Source: Xanthobacteraceae bacterium (GTDB lineage: Bacteria > Pseudomonadota > Alphaproteobacteria > Rhizobiales > Xanthobacteraceae). Taken from it: 64,000 bases of DNA. The stretch is taken from the NCBI GenBank assembly GCA_022844205.1, contig JALHMF010000002.1, positions 310,001 through 374,000 of the forward strand, in the 5' to 3' direction. The position numbers were made by a program, and so were the translations under genes. The notes beneath the pieces are model-generated. The model did not search any database and was not told the origin of the DNA. It was given only the letters and a program-made list of their open reading frames with translations. Of this stretch, positions 49,475 through 57,724 are shown piece by piece (position 1 is the first letter of the stretch; each line of letters opens with the position of its first letter).

Positions 49475-50269
49475 ATGATGCATGAGAATCGTTTGATCGT
49501 TCAGGCCGGTACCGGGGCTGCCGCGCGTGGAATCGCCGTCCGTAAACTCGCCGGCACCGGGCCCGGTCTGTTCTGGCTCGGCGGGTTCAAATCCGACATG
49601 AACGGAACGAAAGCACAGGCACTAGCCGATTACTGTGCCCGTACCGGCCGCGGTTATGTGCGTTTCGATTATTCCGGCCATGGCGAGTCGGATGGAAAAT
49701 TCGAGGACGGCACCATCTCAAGCTGGCTCGAGGACTCCGCGGCCGTTTTCGAATCCCAGACGCAAGGCCCGCAGATTCTGGTCGGCTCGAGCATGGGCGG
49801 TTGGATGGCGCTGCTGCACGCGCGTGCGCTCGCGGCGAAGAAGCAGGCCGCGCGCCTCGCCGGCATGGTGCTGATCGCGCCCGCACCAGACTTCACCGAG
49901 GATCTGATGTGGGCGCAGTTCTCGCCGGAGACAAAACGCGAGATTGAGGAAACAGGATCGTGGCAGCGGCCTTCGGCTTACGGCGAGGACCCGTACCCGA
50001 TCACGCGCGCACTGATCGAGGACGGGCGCAAACATCTCCTGCTCAACAAGCCGATTGAACTCGGCTGTCCCGTTCGTATCCTGCAAGGCGCGCAGGACCC
50101 CGACGTTCCCTACGCGCACGCGCTGAAACTCGTCTCGTGCCTTGCGCAGGACGATGTGGTGCTGACGCTGGTGAAGGACGGCGATCATCGCCTGTCGCGG
50201 CCGGAAGATCTGGAGCGTCTGTTCCGCGTCGTGGATGAATTGCTGGAAAGCATTCAGGCGAGCGCCTGA
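49475..50269 (+). CDS. Alpha/beta hydrolase (ABHD10-like)
   Basis: 264 aa. The nucleophile elbow GSSMGGWMALL puts Ser106 in GxSxG; Asp208 in GAQDPDVPY and His238 in KDGDHRLSRPED complete a probable triad. The early GLFWLGGFKSDMNGTKA and YVRFDYSGHGES are similar to ABHD10-type thioesterases. ATG at 49475 is used; a second ATG is one codon later. It overlaps the end of convergent queG by 16 nt. Substrate unknown. Confidence 0.85.
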   Translation: MMHENRLIVQAGTGAAARGIAVRKLAGTGPGLFWLGGFKSDMNGTKAQALADYCARTGRGYVRFDYSGHGESDGKFEDGTISSWLEDSAAVFESQTQGPQILVGSSMGGWMALLHARALAAKKQAARLAGMVLIAPAPDFTEDLMWAQFSPETKREIEETGSWQRPSAYGEDPYPITRALIEDGRKHLLLNKPIELGCPVRILQGAQDPDVPYAHALKLVSCLAQDDVVLTLVKDGDHRLSRPEDLERLFRVVDELLESIQASA

Positions 50270-51375
50270 TTCCACTCTTCCATTACAGAAGCATCTTTTT
50301 CCTGTGCGCGAATTTCCGCGACAGATAAAAATTCGTTCTTGGGCAGCAGCCGCGACAGCGCCCAGACGGCGGCACCCCGGATCAGCGGCGAAGGATCATT
50401 CAGCAAGCGCGATGCTTCAGGGACGAGTGAGGCGCTTCCGCTGTTGCCGATGGCGATCAGCACATTGCGGATGAACCGTTCACGTCCGGTGCGCTTGACC
50501 GGGCTTTTGGTGAAGCGCATGCGGAATTCCGCATCGTCGAGCCGGGCTAATTCCCTCAAAGCCGGTGCGCGGTTTTCATCACGTGCGGAGAGCCGTGCTT
50601 CGTGTCCCGCTTGCGCGAACTTGTTCCAGGGGCAGACCGCGAGGCAGTCGTCGCAGCCGTAGATACGGTTGCCCATCAAGGCGCGCAATTCAAATGGGAT
50701 CGGTCCTTTATGTTCGATCGTTAAATAGGAAATACAGCGGCGCGCATCGAGCTGGTACGGCGCGGGAAACGCCGCGGTCGGGCAAACATCGAGACAGTTG
50801 CGGCAAGTGCCGCAGTGATCCGCCTCCTTTTCGTCGGGGGGCAATTCGAGATTCGTGAACAGCACGCCGAGAAAAAGCCACGAGCCATGCGCGCGCGATA
50901 CAAGATTGGTGTGCTTGCCCTGCCAGCCGAGACCGGCGGCTTCGGCGAGCGGCTTCTCCATCACCGGCGCGGTATCGACAAAGACCTTCAACTCGCTCTG
51001 TGTTTGCGAGCCGAGCCATTGGCCGAGCCGCTTCAGCTTGCCCTTGATGAGGTCGTGATAGTCATCTCCGCGCGCATAGACGGAAATGCCGCCATGCTCT
51101 TTCTGTTGGAGCACAGAAAGCGGATTTTCGTCCGGCCCGTAATTCAGCCCGAAGGTGACGATGCGTTTCACTTCAGGCCAGAGTATGCGTGGGTCTTCGC
51201 GCCGCTCGCTTGTCGTGGCGAGCCAGTCCATGTCGCCATGCGAGCCTGCATCCAGCCAGCTGCGAAAATAGGAAACCTGATCCTTCAGCGCGTCCGCCCG
51301 CGTGACGCCGACCGCGTCAAAGCCTTCGGCGCGCGCCCGCTCGATCAGCGCCGCCTTGATGACGGCCGGATTCAG
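50254..51375 (-). CDS. queG: Epoxyqueuosine reductase QueG, apparent CTG start
   Basis: 373 aa when started at CTG 51373-51375. Cobalamin- and 4Fe-4S-dependent last step of queuosine synthesis in tRNA. Cys188, Cys191, Cys194 and Cys198 (CGTCRNCLDVC) and Cys214, Cys241, Cys244 and Cys248 hold two clusters; Asp134 lies in VFVDTAPVMEK. A C-terminal HEAT-like region follows. There is no ATG, GTG or TTG near the conserved start (NPAVIKAALIERARAEGF). CTG forms a CTGA overlap with the GST stop in the manner of ATGA junctions, so coupling is likely. A start further upstream would need a long extension through the GST gene. Confidence 0.85.
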   Translation of the reverse strand: MNPAVIKAALIERARAEGFDAVGVTRADALKDQVSYFRSWLDAGSHGDMDWLATTSERREDPRILWPEVKRIVTFGLNYGPDENPLSVLQQKEHGGISVYARGDDYHDLIKGKLKRLGQWLGSQTQSELKVFVDTAPVMEKPLAEAAGLGWQGKHTNLVSRAHGSWLFLGVLFTNLELPPDEKEADHCGTCRNCLDVCPTAAFPAPYQLDARRCISYLTIEHKGPIPFELRALMGNRIYGCDDCLAVCPWNKFAQAGHEARLSARDENRAPALRELARLDDAEFRMRFTKSPVKRTGRERFIRNVLIAIGNSGSASLVPEASRLLNDPSPLIRGAAVWALSRLLPKNEFLSVAEIRAQEKDASVMEEWNQALA

Positions 51376-52058
51376 AAGTCGAGGTTGGCGTAAGTCGGTG
51401 CCGGAGCGAGTCCCGGCAGGCTCTCCGCGAGCAGCGGGCGAAACGCCGGACGCGATTTGATCCTTGCGTACCATTGCTTGGCGCTCTCGTCCTCGTTCCA
51501 GGGCACGTCTCCGAGATAGTCGGCCGCCGAAAGATGCGCCGCCGCGGCAAGATCGGCGTAGGTGATGCGGTTGGTCGCGAGCCAGTTCCGCGACTTCAGC
51601 AGCCAGCCGATATAGCCGAGATGATAGCCGACATTGACCCGCGCTGCACGGATCGCGCCCGAGTCGGGCGCGCCGCCGCCATTGGTCGCCGACAGATTTC
51701 GTTTCAGGATTTTTTCCTGCACGAGATATTCCGACACCTCGGCGAAAAACTTGTCGTTGAACCACGATATCAGCCGCCGCACCTCCGCGCGTCCGGCGAG
51801 ATCGGATGGCATCAGCCTCATCGCGCCGGCAGCTTCGCCATATTTCTCGTCGATGTATTCCGCGATCGGCTGCACGCCAACGATCGTCACACCGTCGTCA
51901 ATCAGGACGGGTGTAGTGGCGGCTGGGTTGAGCGTCAGGAATTCCGCGCGTCGCTCCCACACGGGTTCGTCCACGAGTTCGGCAGTAAGCCCGTATTCGC
52001 CCAGCACCAGCCGGATGAATCGGGAATGCGGACAAAAGCTGTGCTGGATAAGCTGCAT
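51372..52058 (-). CDS. Glutathione S-transferase family protein
   Basis: 228 aa. An N-terminal thioredoxin-like domain opens LIQHSFCPHSRFIRLVLGEYGL with CPHS (9-12) and NPAATTPVLIDD, GVQPIAEYIDEKYG typical of the GSH-binding site; an all-helical C-terminal domain follows. CPHS suggests a beta/omega-like class with a catalytic cysteine. GST-queG pairing is seen in other alphaproteobacteria. Substrate unknown. Confidence 0.92.
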   Translation of the reverse strand: MQLIQHSFCPHSRFIRLVLGEYGLTAELVDEPVWERRAEFLTLNPAATTPVLIDDGVTIVGVQPIAEYIDEKYGEAAGAMRLMPSDLAGRAEVRRLISWFNDKFFAEVSEYLVQEKILKRNLSATNGGGAPDSGAIRAARVNVGYHLGYIGWLLKSRNWLATNRITYADLAAAAHLSAADYLGDVPWNEDESAKQWYARIKSRPAFRPLLAESLPGLAPAPTYANLDF

Positions 52059-52208
52059 AAACCGGATTTTATGGAAGGACGGGTTAACAGATGCCCTCGA
52101 ACACGGCGATCCTAGGGCAGTCGCTGCAAGAGGCGAATTGCAGGTCCACTTGATTGCCGGTTAACAGTCGCATCTTGATTCGGAAATGGCCCGCGCACGG
52201 AATCCATC

Positions 52209-53015
52209 ATGACCCTGACCTTATTGCTGGAGGCCGTGCTTTTAGGCCTGATTGAGGGCCTGACAGAATTCATCCCCGTTTCTTCCACTGGGCACATTCT
52301 ATTAGCCGGCCATTTTCTTGGCTTTGAAAGCCGCGGCAAAAGCTTTGAAGTTCTGATTCAGCTCGGTGCGATTCTCGCGGTGGTCGCGGTCTATTTCACC
52401 AAGCTTTGGAATGTGCTGCTGGCATTGCCGTCCGATCCCGCCGCGCGGCGCTTCGTGATCGCGGTTGTTCTTGCCTTCGTGCCGGCGGCCATCCTGGGCG
52501 TCCTGCTGCACGGCTTCATCAAGAGCGTGCTGTTCGAAAGCCCGCGCACGATCTGCGTCATGCTGATTCTTGGAGGAATCGTTCTCTTCTTTGTTGACCG
52601 GATGAAATTTAAAGCAAAATACAATGACGCGATGCGGATCCCACCACTCACGGCACTCGGCATCGGCCTTTTCCAGACGCTGGCCCTGGTGCCGGGCACG
52701 TCGCGCTCCGGTTCCACCATCGTCGGCGCGCTGCTGCTCGGCGTCGAGCGCCGCGCTGCGGCGGAATTTTCGTTTTTTCTTGCGATGCCGACGATGCTCG
52801 GCGCCTTCACCTATGATTTGTATAAAAACCGCGCGGTACTATCGTTCGACGATGGCCTGATCATCGTCCTGGGATTTATCGCCGCTTTCTGCGCAGCCAT
52901 GCTTGTCGTCCGCTGGCTGCTCGATTTTGTTTCGCGCAAGGGCTTCCGCCTGTTCGCGCTGTGGCGGATCGTAGTCGGTGCGCTCGGACTGATCGCGCTG
53001 GCAATCGTCGGCTGA
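52209..53015 (+). CDS. uppP: Undecaprenyl-diphosphatase (BacA/UppP)
   Basis: 268 aa, about eight membrane helices. Dephosphorylates undecaprenyl pyrophosphate to recycle the cell-wall carrier lipid. The two signatures are [20 protein letters not shown] (16-35) and [18 protein letters not shown] (161-178). The ATG at 52209 places the first helix directly at the N-terminus. Its stop is one base from the end of the convergent epimerase gene. Confidence 0.96.
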   Translation: MTLTLLLEAVLLGLIEGLTEFIPVSSTGHILLAGHFLGFESRGKSFEVLIQLGAILAVVAVYFTKLWNVLLALPSDPAARRFVIAVVLAFVPAAILGVLLHGFIKSVLFESPRTICVMLILGGIVLFFVDRMKFKAKYNDAMRIPPLTALGIGLFQTLALVPGTSRSGSTIVGALLLGVERRAAAEFSFFLAMPTMLGAFTYDLYKNRAVLSFDDGLIIVLGFIAAFCAAMLVVRWLLDFVSRKGFRLFALWRIVVGALGLIALAIVG

Positions 53016-53016
53016 C

Positions 53017-53979
53017 TTAGGCTGTGGGTTTGGTGAATTGCCCCGCCTTGCGGTAGCGCCAGAGATATGTGTGCAGCACCGTCATCATCGCGGTGGGTGT
53101 AATCCCGAGCCCGCGCAGCGTGCGGCCTTCTCGTTCGGCCTCTGCCGACACGGCATTGTCGGTGCGAAGAAGCCGGACCTGATCGCGCGTCAGCATCGGC
53201 TTCGGCATCAGCTCGAAGAACAACGCACTGAAGTTTGCGAGGCTGAACGGCAGCGGAACGAGGAGCCGCTTGCGGCCGGTTTCTTCCAGCACCGTCCGCA
53301 TCAGTTCCGCGAAGGTCTTCACTTCAGGGCCGCCGAGTTCGTAGATCGTGCCCCCCCGCGCGCGGCCTTCGACGGCCGCCACGATCGCAGCGGCGACATC
53401 GCCGACGAATACGGGCTGGAATTTCGTGTGCCCGCCACCGATCAGCGGCAACGCCGGCGAAAAACGCGCGAGCGACGCGAAGCGGTTGAAAAAATCGTCC
53501 TCGGGACCGAACACGATGGACGGACGAAGCACAACCGCATCCGGCACGGTGCTCAATGCCATTGCCTCGCCTTCTGCTTTGGAGCGGGCATAGGCGGAAG
53601 CTGAATTTCTGTCCGCTCCGATTGCCGACATCTGCACGAGCCGGGAGCCTGCGGCCTTTGCCGCCTCGGCGACACATGCTGCACCTTCCGCCTGTACGGC
53701 GTCGAAGGTCTGCGCACCACTCTTGTGCAGGATGCCGACGAGATTGACGACGGCTGCCGAACTCTCGGCCGCGCGCATCACCGATTCCGGAAAGCGCAGG
53801 TTCGCCTGCACCGCATGAATCTGGCCGACCGCGCCAAGTGGCTGGAGATGGTTCGCTAGATCGGGCCTGCGCACCGCGACCCGGATGCGCCATCCTGCTT
53901 TCGCGAGTGCCCGCACCGTGTGCCGCCCGATGAAACCCGAGCCGCCGTAAAGCGTCACCAGCCGATCCATGCCCGCCAT
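53017..53979 (-). CDS. Complex I NDUFA9-subunit-like NAD(P)-binding protein (atypical SDR)
   Basis: 320 aa. LVTLYGGSGFIGRHTVRALAKAGWRIRVAVRRPD gives the nucleotide loop GGSGFIG. LVQMSAIGADRNSASAYARSKAEGE has the SxxY..K region in degenerate form, and VVLRPSIVFGPEDDFFNRFA and GPEVKTFAELM are typical of the NDUFA9-like subfamily. In alphaproteobacteria these proteins are relatives of the mitochondrial accessory subunit; nuo genes are not in this window. An internal ATG at 53970 is possible. Confidence 0.85.
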   Translation of the reverse strand: MAGMDRLVTLYGGSGFIGRHTVRALAKAGWRIRVAVRRPDLANHLQPLGAVGQIHAVQANLRFPESVMRAAESSAAVVNLVGILHKSGAQTFDAVQAEGAACVAEAAKAAGSRLVQMSAIGADRNSASAYARSKAEGEAMALSTVPDAVVLRPSIVFGPEDDFFNRFASLARFSPALPLIGGGHTKFQPVFVGDVAAAIVAAVEGRARGGTIYELGGPEVKTFAELMRTVLEETGRKRLLVPLPFSLANFSALFFELMPKPMLTRDQVRLLRTDNAVSAEAEREGRTLRGLGITPTAMMTVLHTYLWRYRKAGQFTKPTA

Positions 53980-54076
53980 TTCCCGGTCCCGTGCGTCCGC
54001 GTGCTTGAGATGTATTCGCGAGCGATACTAGACCCGCGATTAGAGGTCCAGAAGCGTCGCTTTCGCCGCAGATCAA

Positions 54077-54106
54077 TTGACAAGCGGAAAGCCGAAGCAC
54101 TACCTA
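54077..54106 (+). promoter_or_regulatory. Candidate sigma-70 promoter of tRNA-Leu
   Basis: TTGACA (54077-54082) is a perfect -35 box; an 18-nt spacer leads to TACCTA (54101-54106), a weak -10. The tRNA begins 26 nt further on. Proposed from spacing and position only. Confidence 0.5.
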
Positions 54107-54131
54107 TCGCCCCGTTAAGCCCATCGCCTGT

Positions 54132-54218
54132 GCCCAGGTGGCGGAATTGGTAGACGCACTAGCTTCAGGTGCTAGCGTTCGCAAGATCGTGGAGGTTCGA
54201 GTCCTCTCCTGGGCACCA
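54132..54218 (+). tRNA. tRNA-Leu (anticodon CAG)
   Basis: 87 nt including an encoded CCA. The acceptor stem GCCCAGG pairs with CCTGGGC; the D arm (GGCGGAATTGGTAGAC), an anticodon stem CTAGC/GCTAG around TTCAGGT giving CAG, a long variable arm and the T arm GTTCGAGTC are all present, the class II shape of tRNA-Leu. Reads CUG codons. No integrase or attachment-site duplication was seen next to it. Confidence 0.97.
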
Positions 54219-54323
54219 GCTCACAATCACCACTTCGATGAACGGCTACGATTCATACATTCATTTGCGCTATGGTCCCGGCCGCCGGGGATTTCCGGCT
54301 GAAACCGGGCGCACGCGGCCAGC

Positions 54324-54938
54324 ATGACCATCCGATTGCACAAAGGCGACCTACCGGACCTCTCGGCCTATCAATCGGTCGTCGCGATCGACACCGAAAC
54401 GCTCGGCCTCAATCCGGCGCGCGATCGGCTTTGCTTGGTGCAGCTGTCGCCCGGCGATGGCTCGGCGGACGTCGTGCAGATGCCCGCGGGCGGCGTAAGC
54501 GCGCCAAACCTCGTGAAACTCCTCACCGACCCGAACCGGCTGAAACTTTTTCACTTCGCGCGCTTCGACGTCGCCGTGCTCTACCAGACCTTCGGCGTGA
54601 TGCCGGAGCCGGTCTATTGCACCAAGATCGCCTCGCGTCTTGCCCGCACCTACACCGACCGGCACGGGCTGAAGGACATCGTGAAAGAGCTGCTGAACGT
54701 CGATCTCTCCAAACAGCAGCAGAGTTCGGACTGGGGGGCTGAAACGCTGTCCGAGGCGCAGGTCGCCTATGCCGCTTCCGATGTCCTGTACCTGCACCAG
54801 TTGAAGGAGCGCCTCGATCAGATGCTCGCGCGCGAGAGCCGCGATTCCTTCGCCGAGGCCTGCTTCCGCTTCTTGCCGACACGGGCGAAGCTCGATCTCG
54901 CCGGCTGGGGCGAGGAAGACATATTCGCCCACTCGTGA
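54324..54938 (+). CDS. RNase D-like 3'-5' exonuclease, without HRDC domains
   Basis: 204 aa. DEDDy exonuclease: Asp23 and Glu25 in VAIDTETLGLNP, HFARFDVAVLYQTF for motif II and SEAQVAYAASDVLYL for motif III. It lacks the C-terminal HRDC domains of full-length RNase D (about 370 aa), so it is the short alphaproteobacterial form, sometimes annotated as ribonuclease D. TLGLNPARDRLCLVQLSPGDG is typical. It may act in tRNA 3' trimming or another role. Confidence 0.9.
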   Translation: MTIRLHKGDLPDLSAYQSVVAIDTETLGLNPARDRLCLVQLSPGDGSADVVQMPAGGVSAPNLVKLLTDPNRLKLFHFARFDVAVLYQTFGVMPEPVYCTKIASRLARTYTDRHGLKDIVKELLNVDLSKQQQSSDWGAETLSEAQVAYAASDVLYLHQLKERLDQMLARESRDSFAEACFRFLPTRAKLDLAGWGEEDIFAHS

Positions 54939-55061
54939 AGCGGTGTTTGCTTGCGCCATGCGGGATTGGGCCGCATCTTGGGTTTTGATTGATTCTCGGT
55001 CCCCCGTTTCGCGGGATTTCGCCTCATTTAGCTGTTTCATGGCTCGGATGACGGGCAACGC

Positions 55062-55796
55062 ATGAACCGGATCGCGCCAGATCTTCGGGCTGCCACCGCC
55101 ACCCTCTATGCAAGGGAAGGGGCGCCGCAGGCGCGCGGCTCCGCATTGAAGGATGCCCACAAGCACACGAAGCGTGTGCGGTTCCTTCGCATCGCATTAC
55201 CCGCACTCGTGCTTGCCGGGGTCGTTATCGTGGCGCTGATCCTGCTGGTCGATCCGCTCCGGATTTACCGTCAGTTGCCGGTTGAATTTTCCAAGCTCTC
55301 GATTGAAGGAAACAAGATCACGATGGAAGCGCCGAAGCTTACCGGTTTCACGCGCGACAAGAAACCCTACAACATCACCGCGGAGTCGGCGACGCAGGAC
55401 CTGACGCAGCCGAACATCGTCGAGTTGAATGGAATTCACGGCAACGTCGATCAGGCGAGCCGCGGCGGCACCGAGGTGCGCGCGAAGTCGGGGGTCTACG
55501 ACATCAAAGCCGAGAACCTGCAATTGCACGGCGGCATCGAGATTCACTCGGAGTCCGGCTACCACATCTATCTCAACGACGCCTTCATCGAGGTCCGCAA
55601 GGGAAAAATGGTGACCAAGAATCCAGTGAACGCGACGTTCCCTGACGGCAGCCTTGAAGCCGCCCGCGCGGAAATCCAGGAGCACGGCTCCGTCGTGATC
55701 TTCGACGGAGGTGTCGTGGTGAACATGCAGCTTCCCCCGCAGGAAAAACCCGGCGCCGAAAATTCCAAAACCGCCACCGGGGGCAGCAAGCGATGA
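55062..55796 (+). CDS. lptC: LPS export protein LptC
   Basis: 244 aa. One membrane helix (about 45-66: FLRIALPALVLAGVVIVALILLV) and a periplasmic beta-jellyroll: VEFSKLSIEGNKITMEAPKLTGFTRDKKPYNITAESATQD, then a second run of strands ending in a Pro/Lys tail. LptC carries lipopolysaccharide from LptBFG to LptA. Overlaps lptA by 4 nt, followed by lptB. Confidence 0.92.
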   Translation: MNRIAPDLRAATATLYAREGAPQARGSALKDAHKHTKRVRFLRIALPALVLAGVVIVALILLVDPLRIYRQLPVEFSKLSIEGNKITMEAPKLTGFTRDKKPYNITAESATQDLTQPNIVELNGIHGNVDQASRGGTEVRAKSGVYDIKAENLQLHGGIEIHSESGYHIYLNDAFIEVRKGKMVTKNPVNATFPDGSLEAARAEIQEHGSVVIFDGGVVVNMQLPPQEKPGAENSKTATGGSKR

Positions 55797-56425
55797 ACTG
55801 GTCCGATAAAATTCCGTATGCGTTTCTGGCCGCCGCCGTCCTGCTGACGGCCGCACCCGTTACTTCGTCACTTGCGCAGAAGGCCGGCGCGAAAGCCGAG
55901 GAAAACGTGCTCCCGAACGCGATGCAGGGCTTTGGCCGCGATCGCAAGGAGCCCGTGAAGATCGAGGCGAACTCGCTCGAAATTCACGACCGCCAGAGCT
56001 ATGCGATCTTCGAAGGCAATGTGACGGTGAAGCAGGGCGACAGCACGATGCGCGCGCCCAAGCTGAAGGTCTATTACGAGGGCTCGCTCTCGAAGAAGAC
56101 CAAGGGCGGTGAGAGCGTGGAGGCCGTGCAGACCACGAAGGGCGGCAAGCCCTCGAACCAGAAGATCAAAAAGATCGAGGCGATCGGCGGCATCACCATC
56201 ACGGCGAAGGACCAGAAGGCGACCGGCGACACCGGCGTGTTCGACATGCCGAGCAACACCGCGACCATCACCGGCAACGTCGTGGTGAGCCAGGGACCGA
56301 ACGTGATGAAGGCCGACAAGATCATCGTCGACCTCAACACCGGCTTCTCTCGGCTCGAATCGGCCGGTCGCGTGCAGGGCCTTTTCGTCCCATCCAGCGT
56401 TAAGGATAAAGAGCCGAAGAAGTAG
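55793..56425 (+). CDS. lptA: LPS transport periplasmic protein LptA
   Basis: 210 aa. A signal peptide spans about 1-27 (FLAAAVLLTAAPVTSSLAQ). The OstA-like beta-jellyroll contains KIEANSLEIHDRQSYAIFEGNVTVKQGDSTMRAPKLKVYYEG and the mirrored segment KATGDTGVFDMPSNTATITGNVVVSQGPNVMKADKIIVDLNTG. It forms the periplasmic bridge for LPS. A Lys-rich insertion (about 98-120) separates the repeats. The ATG overlaps the lptC stop by 4 nt. Confidence 0.93.
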   Translation: MNWSDKIPYAFLAAAVLLTAAPVTSSLAQKAGAKAEENVLPNAMQGFGRDRKEPVKIEANSLEIHDRQSYAIFEGNVTVKQGDSTMRAPKLKVYYEGSLSKKTKGGESVEAVQTTKGGKPSNQKIKKIEAIGGITITAKDQKATGDTGVFDMPSNTATITGNVVVSQGPNVMKADKIIVDLNTGFSRLESAGRVQGLFVPSSVKDKEPKK

Positions 56426-56571
56426 AATCCGCCGCTGCAAAGCCGGATTCAGGCCCCGGCCCAGCCCTCAAGTCATCGTTTTGCTGGAGCCAGGCTCTTC
56501 CCTGCGTTGCCACCGGCTGGCGGAGGGAATATGAGGCCATTGGGGATACAACAGGCTCAGAAGCAAGAATC

Positions 56572-57684
56572 GTGCTGAAAGTCCTTTCTTGGCTCCGCTC
56601 CAAACCCGAGGCCGACGAGGCGGCATCGGGCGACGATGCATGGCGTCTCGACCGTCCGGCGCCGCCGGTACGGCAGGCGCCCGTCGAACGGCGTCCGGTC
56701 GAACGGAAATCCGCCGAGCGGCTGCCCCTTGAACGGGCTCCGATGGATCGCTCTCCGCCCGAGCGCGCGCCTGTCGATCGCCGCGCGTATGCCGAACCGG
56801 CTCCACGTCATACACCGCAGCCAAGGCAGGCTCCGCCGCAACCGCAGAATTATCATCCGTCCGCGCCACAAGCCGAACGTTACGCACCCGATCCAAGAAA
56901 GGCGCCGCCGATACGCCGCGCGCCGCAACCGCAACGTCAGCAGCCGCGTTTGGAAATGCGCGAGGGTACGCTTGGCGCGAGCGGTCTTTCCAAGACCTAC
57001 GGCACGCGCAAGGTCGTGCGCGATGTAAGCATTCATGTCCGCCGCGGCGAAGCGGTGGGCCTGCTCGGCCCGAACGGTGCCGGCAAGACGACCGTCTTCT
57101 ACATGATCGTCGGATTGGTTCATGCCGACGAAGGCCGGATCGCACTCGACGGTTTCGACGTCACCGGCCTGCCGATGTATCGTCGCGCGCGGCTCGGCAT
57201 CGGGTATCTCCCCCAGGAAGCCTCCATTTTCCGCGGGCTCAGCGTCGAAGACAACATCATGTCGGTGCTCGAAGTAATCGAGTCCGACAAGCGCAAGCGC
57301 GAACAGGAACTCAATTCGCTGCTCGACGAATTCAAGATCACTCACGTCCGCAAGTCGCCGTCGATCTCGCTCTCCGGCGGTGAACGGCGGCGTTGCGAGA
57401 TCGCGCGTTCGCTCGCGACGCGGCCCTCGTTCATGCTGCTTGACGAGCCGTTCGCAGGCATCGATCCGATCGCCGTCGGCGACATTCGCTCGCTCGTGCG
57501 TCACCTGACGACGCGCGGTATCGGCGTGCTGATCACCGACCACAACGTGCGCGAAACGCTTGGGCTCGTGGACCGCGCCTATATCGTGCATTCCGGCATG
57601 ATCCTGATGGAAGGCTCGCCGGACGAGATCGTGGAGAACGCCGAAGTCCGCCGCCTCTATCTCGGCGAGGAGTTCCGGCTTTGA
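56572..57684 (+). CDS. lptB: LPS export ABC transporter ATP-binding protein LptB with long N-terminal extension
   Basis: 370 aa from GTG 56572-56574. Residues 1-128 are an extra, disordered region rich in Pro, Arg and Glu with repeated VERxPxER-like units; the ABC domain itself is 129-370. Walker A GPNGAGKT (166-173), Q-loop Gln215, LSGGE signature (267-271), Walker B LLDEP (289-293) and H-loop His324 are intact. LptB powers LPS extraction with LptFG, which are not in the window. The domain end (VRRLYLGEEFRL) is canonical. An internal ATG at codon 129 (MREGTLGASGL) could in principle give a 242-aa form the usual length of LptB, but no clear ribosome site was examined there. Confidence 0.93.
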   Translation: MLKVLSWLRSKPEADEAASGDDAWRLDRPAPPVRQAPVERRPVERKSAERLPLERAPMDRSPPERAPVDRRAYAEPAPRHTPQPRQAPPQPQNYHPSAPQAERYAPDPRKAPPIRRAPQPQRQQPRLEMREGTLGASGLSKTYGTRKVVRDVSIHVRRGEAVGLLGPNGAGKTTVFYMIVGLVHADEGRIALDGFDVTGLPMYRRARLGIGYLPQEASIFRGLSVEDNIMSVLEVIESDKRKREQELNSLLDEFKITHVRKSPSISLSGGERRRCEIARSLATRPSFMLLDEPFAGIDPIAVGDIRSLVRHLTTRGIGVLITDHNVRETLGLVDRAYIVHSGMILMEGSPDEIVENAEVRRLYLGEEFRL

Positions 57685-57724
57685 ACAGGCGCGCGCTTCG
57701 CGCAACGAGCGTGCGGAGAGCCTG

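Noticed and set aside
54132-54218. Genomic island at tRNA-Leu
   Set aside because: No integrase, repeated tRNA 3' end or composition change on either side; neighbours are core genes. The same holds for tRNA-Ala.
56557-57705. 382-aa minus-strand frame opposite lptB
   Set aside because: Antisense shadow; the plus strand has a complete ABC ATPase.
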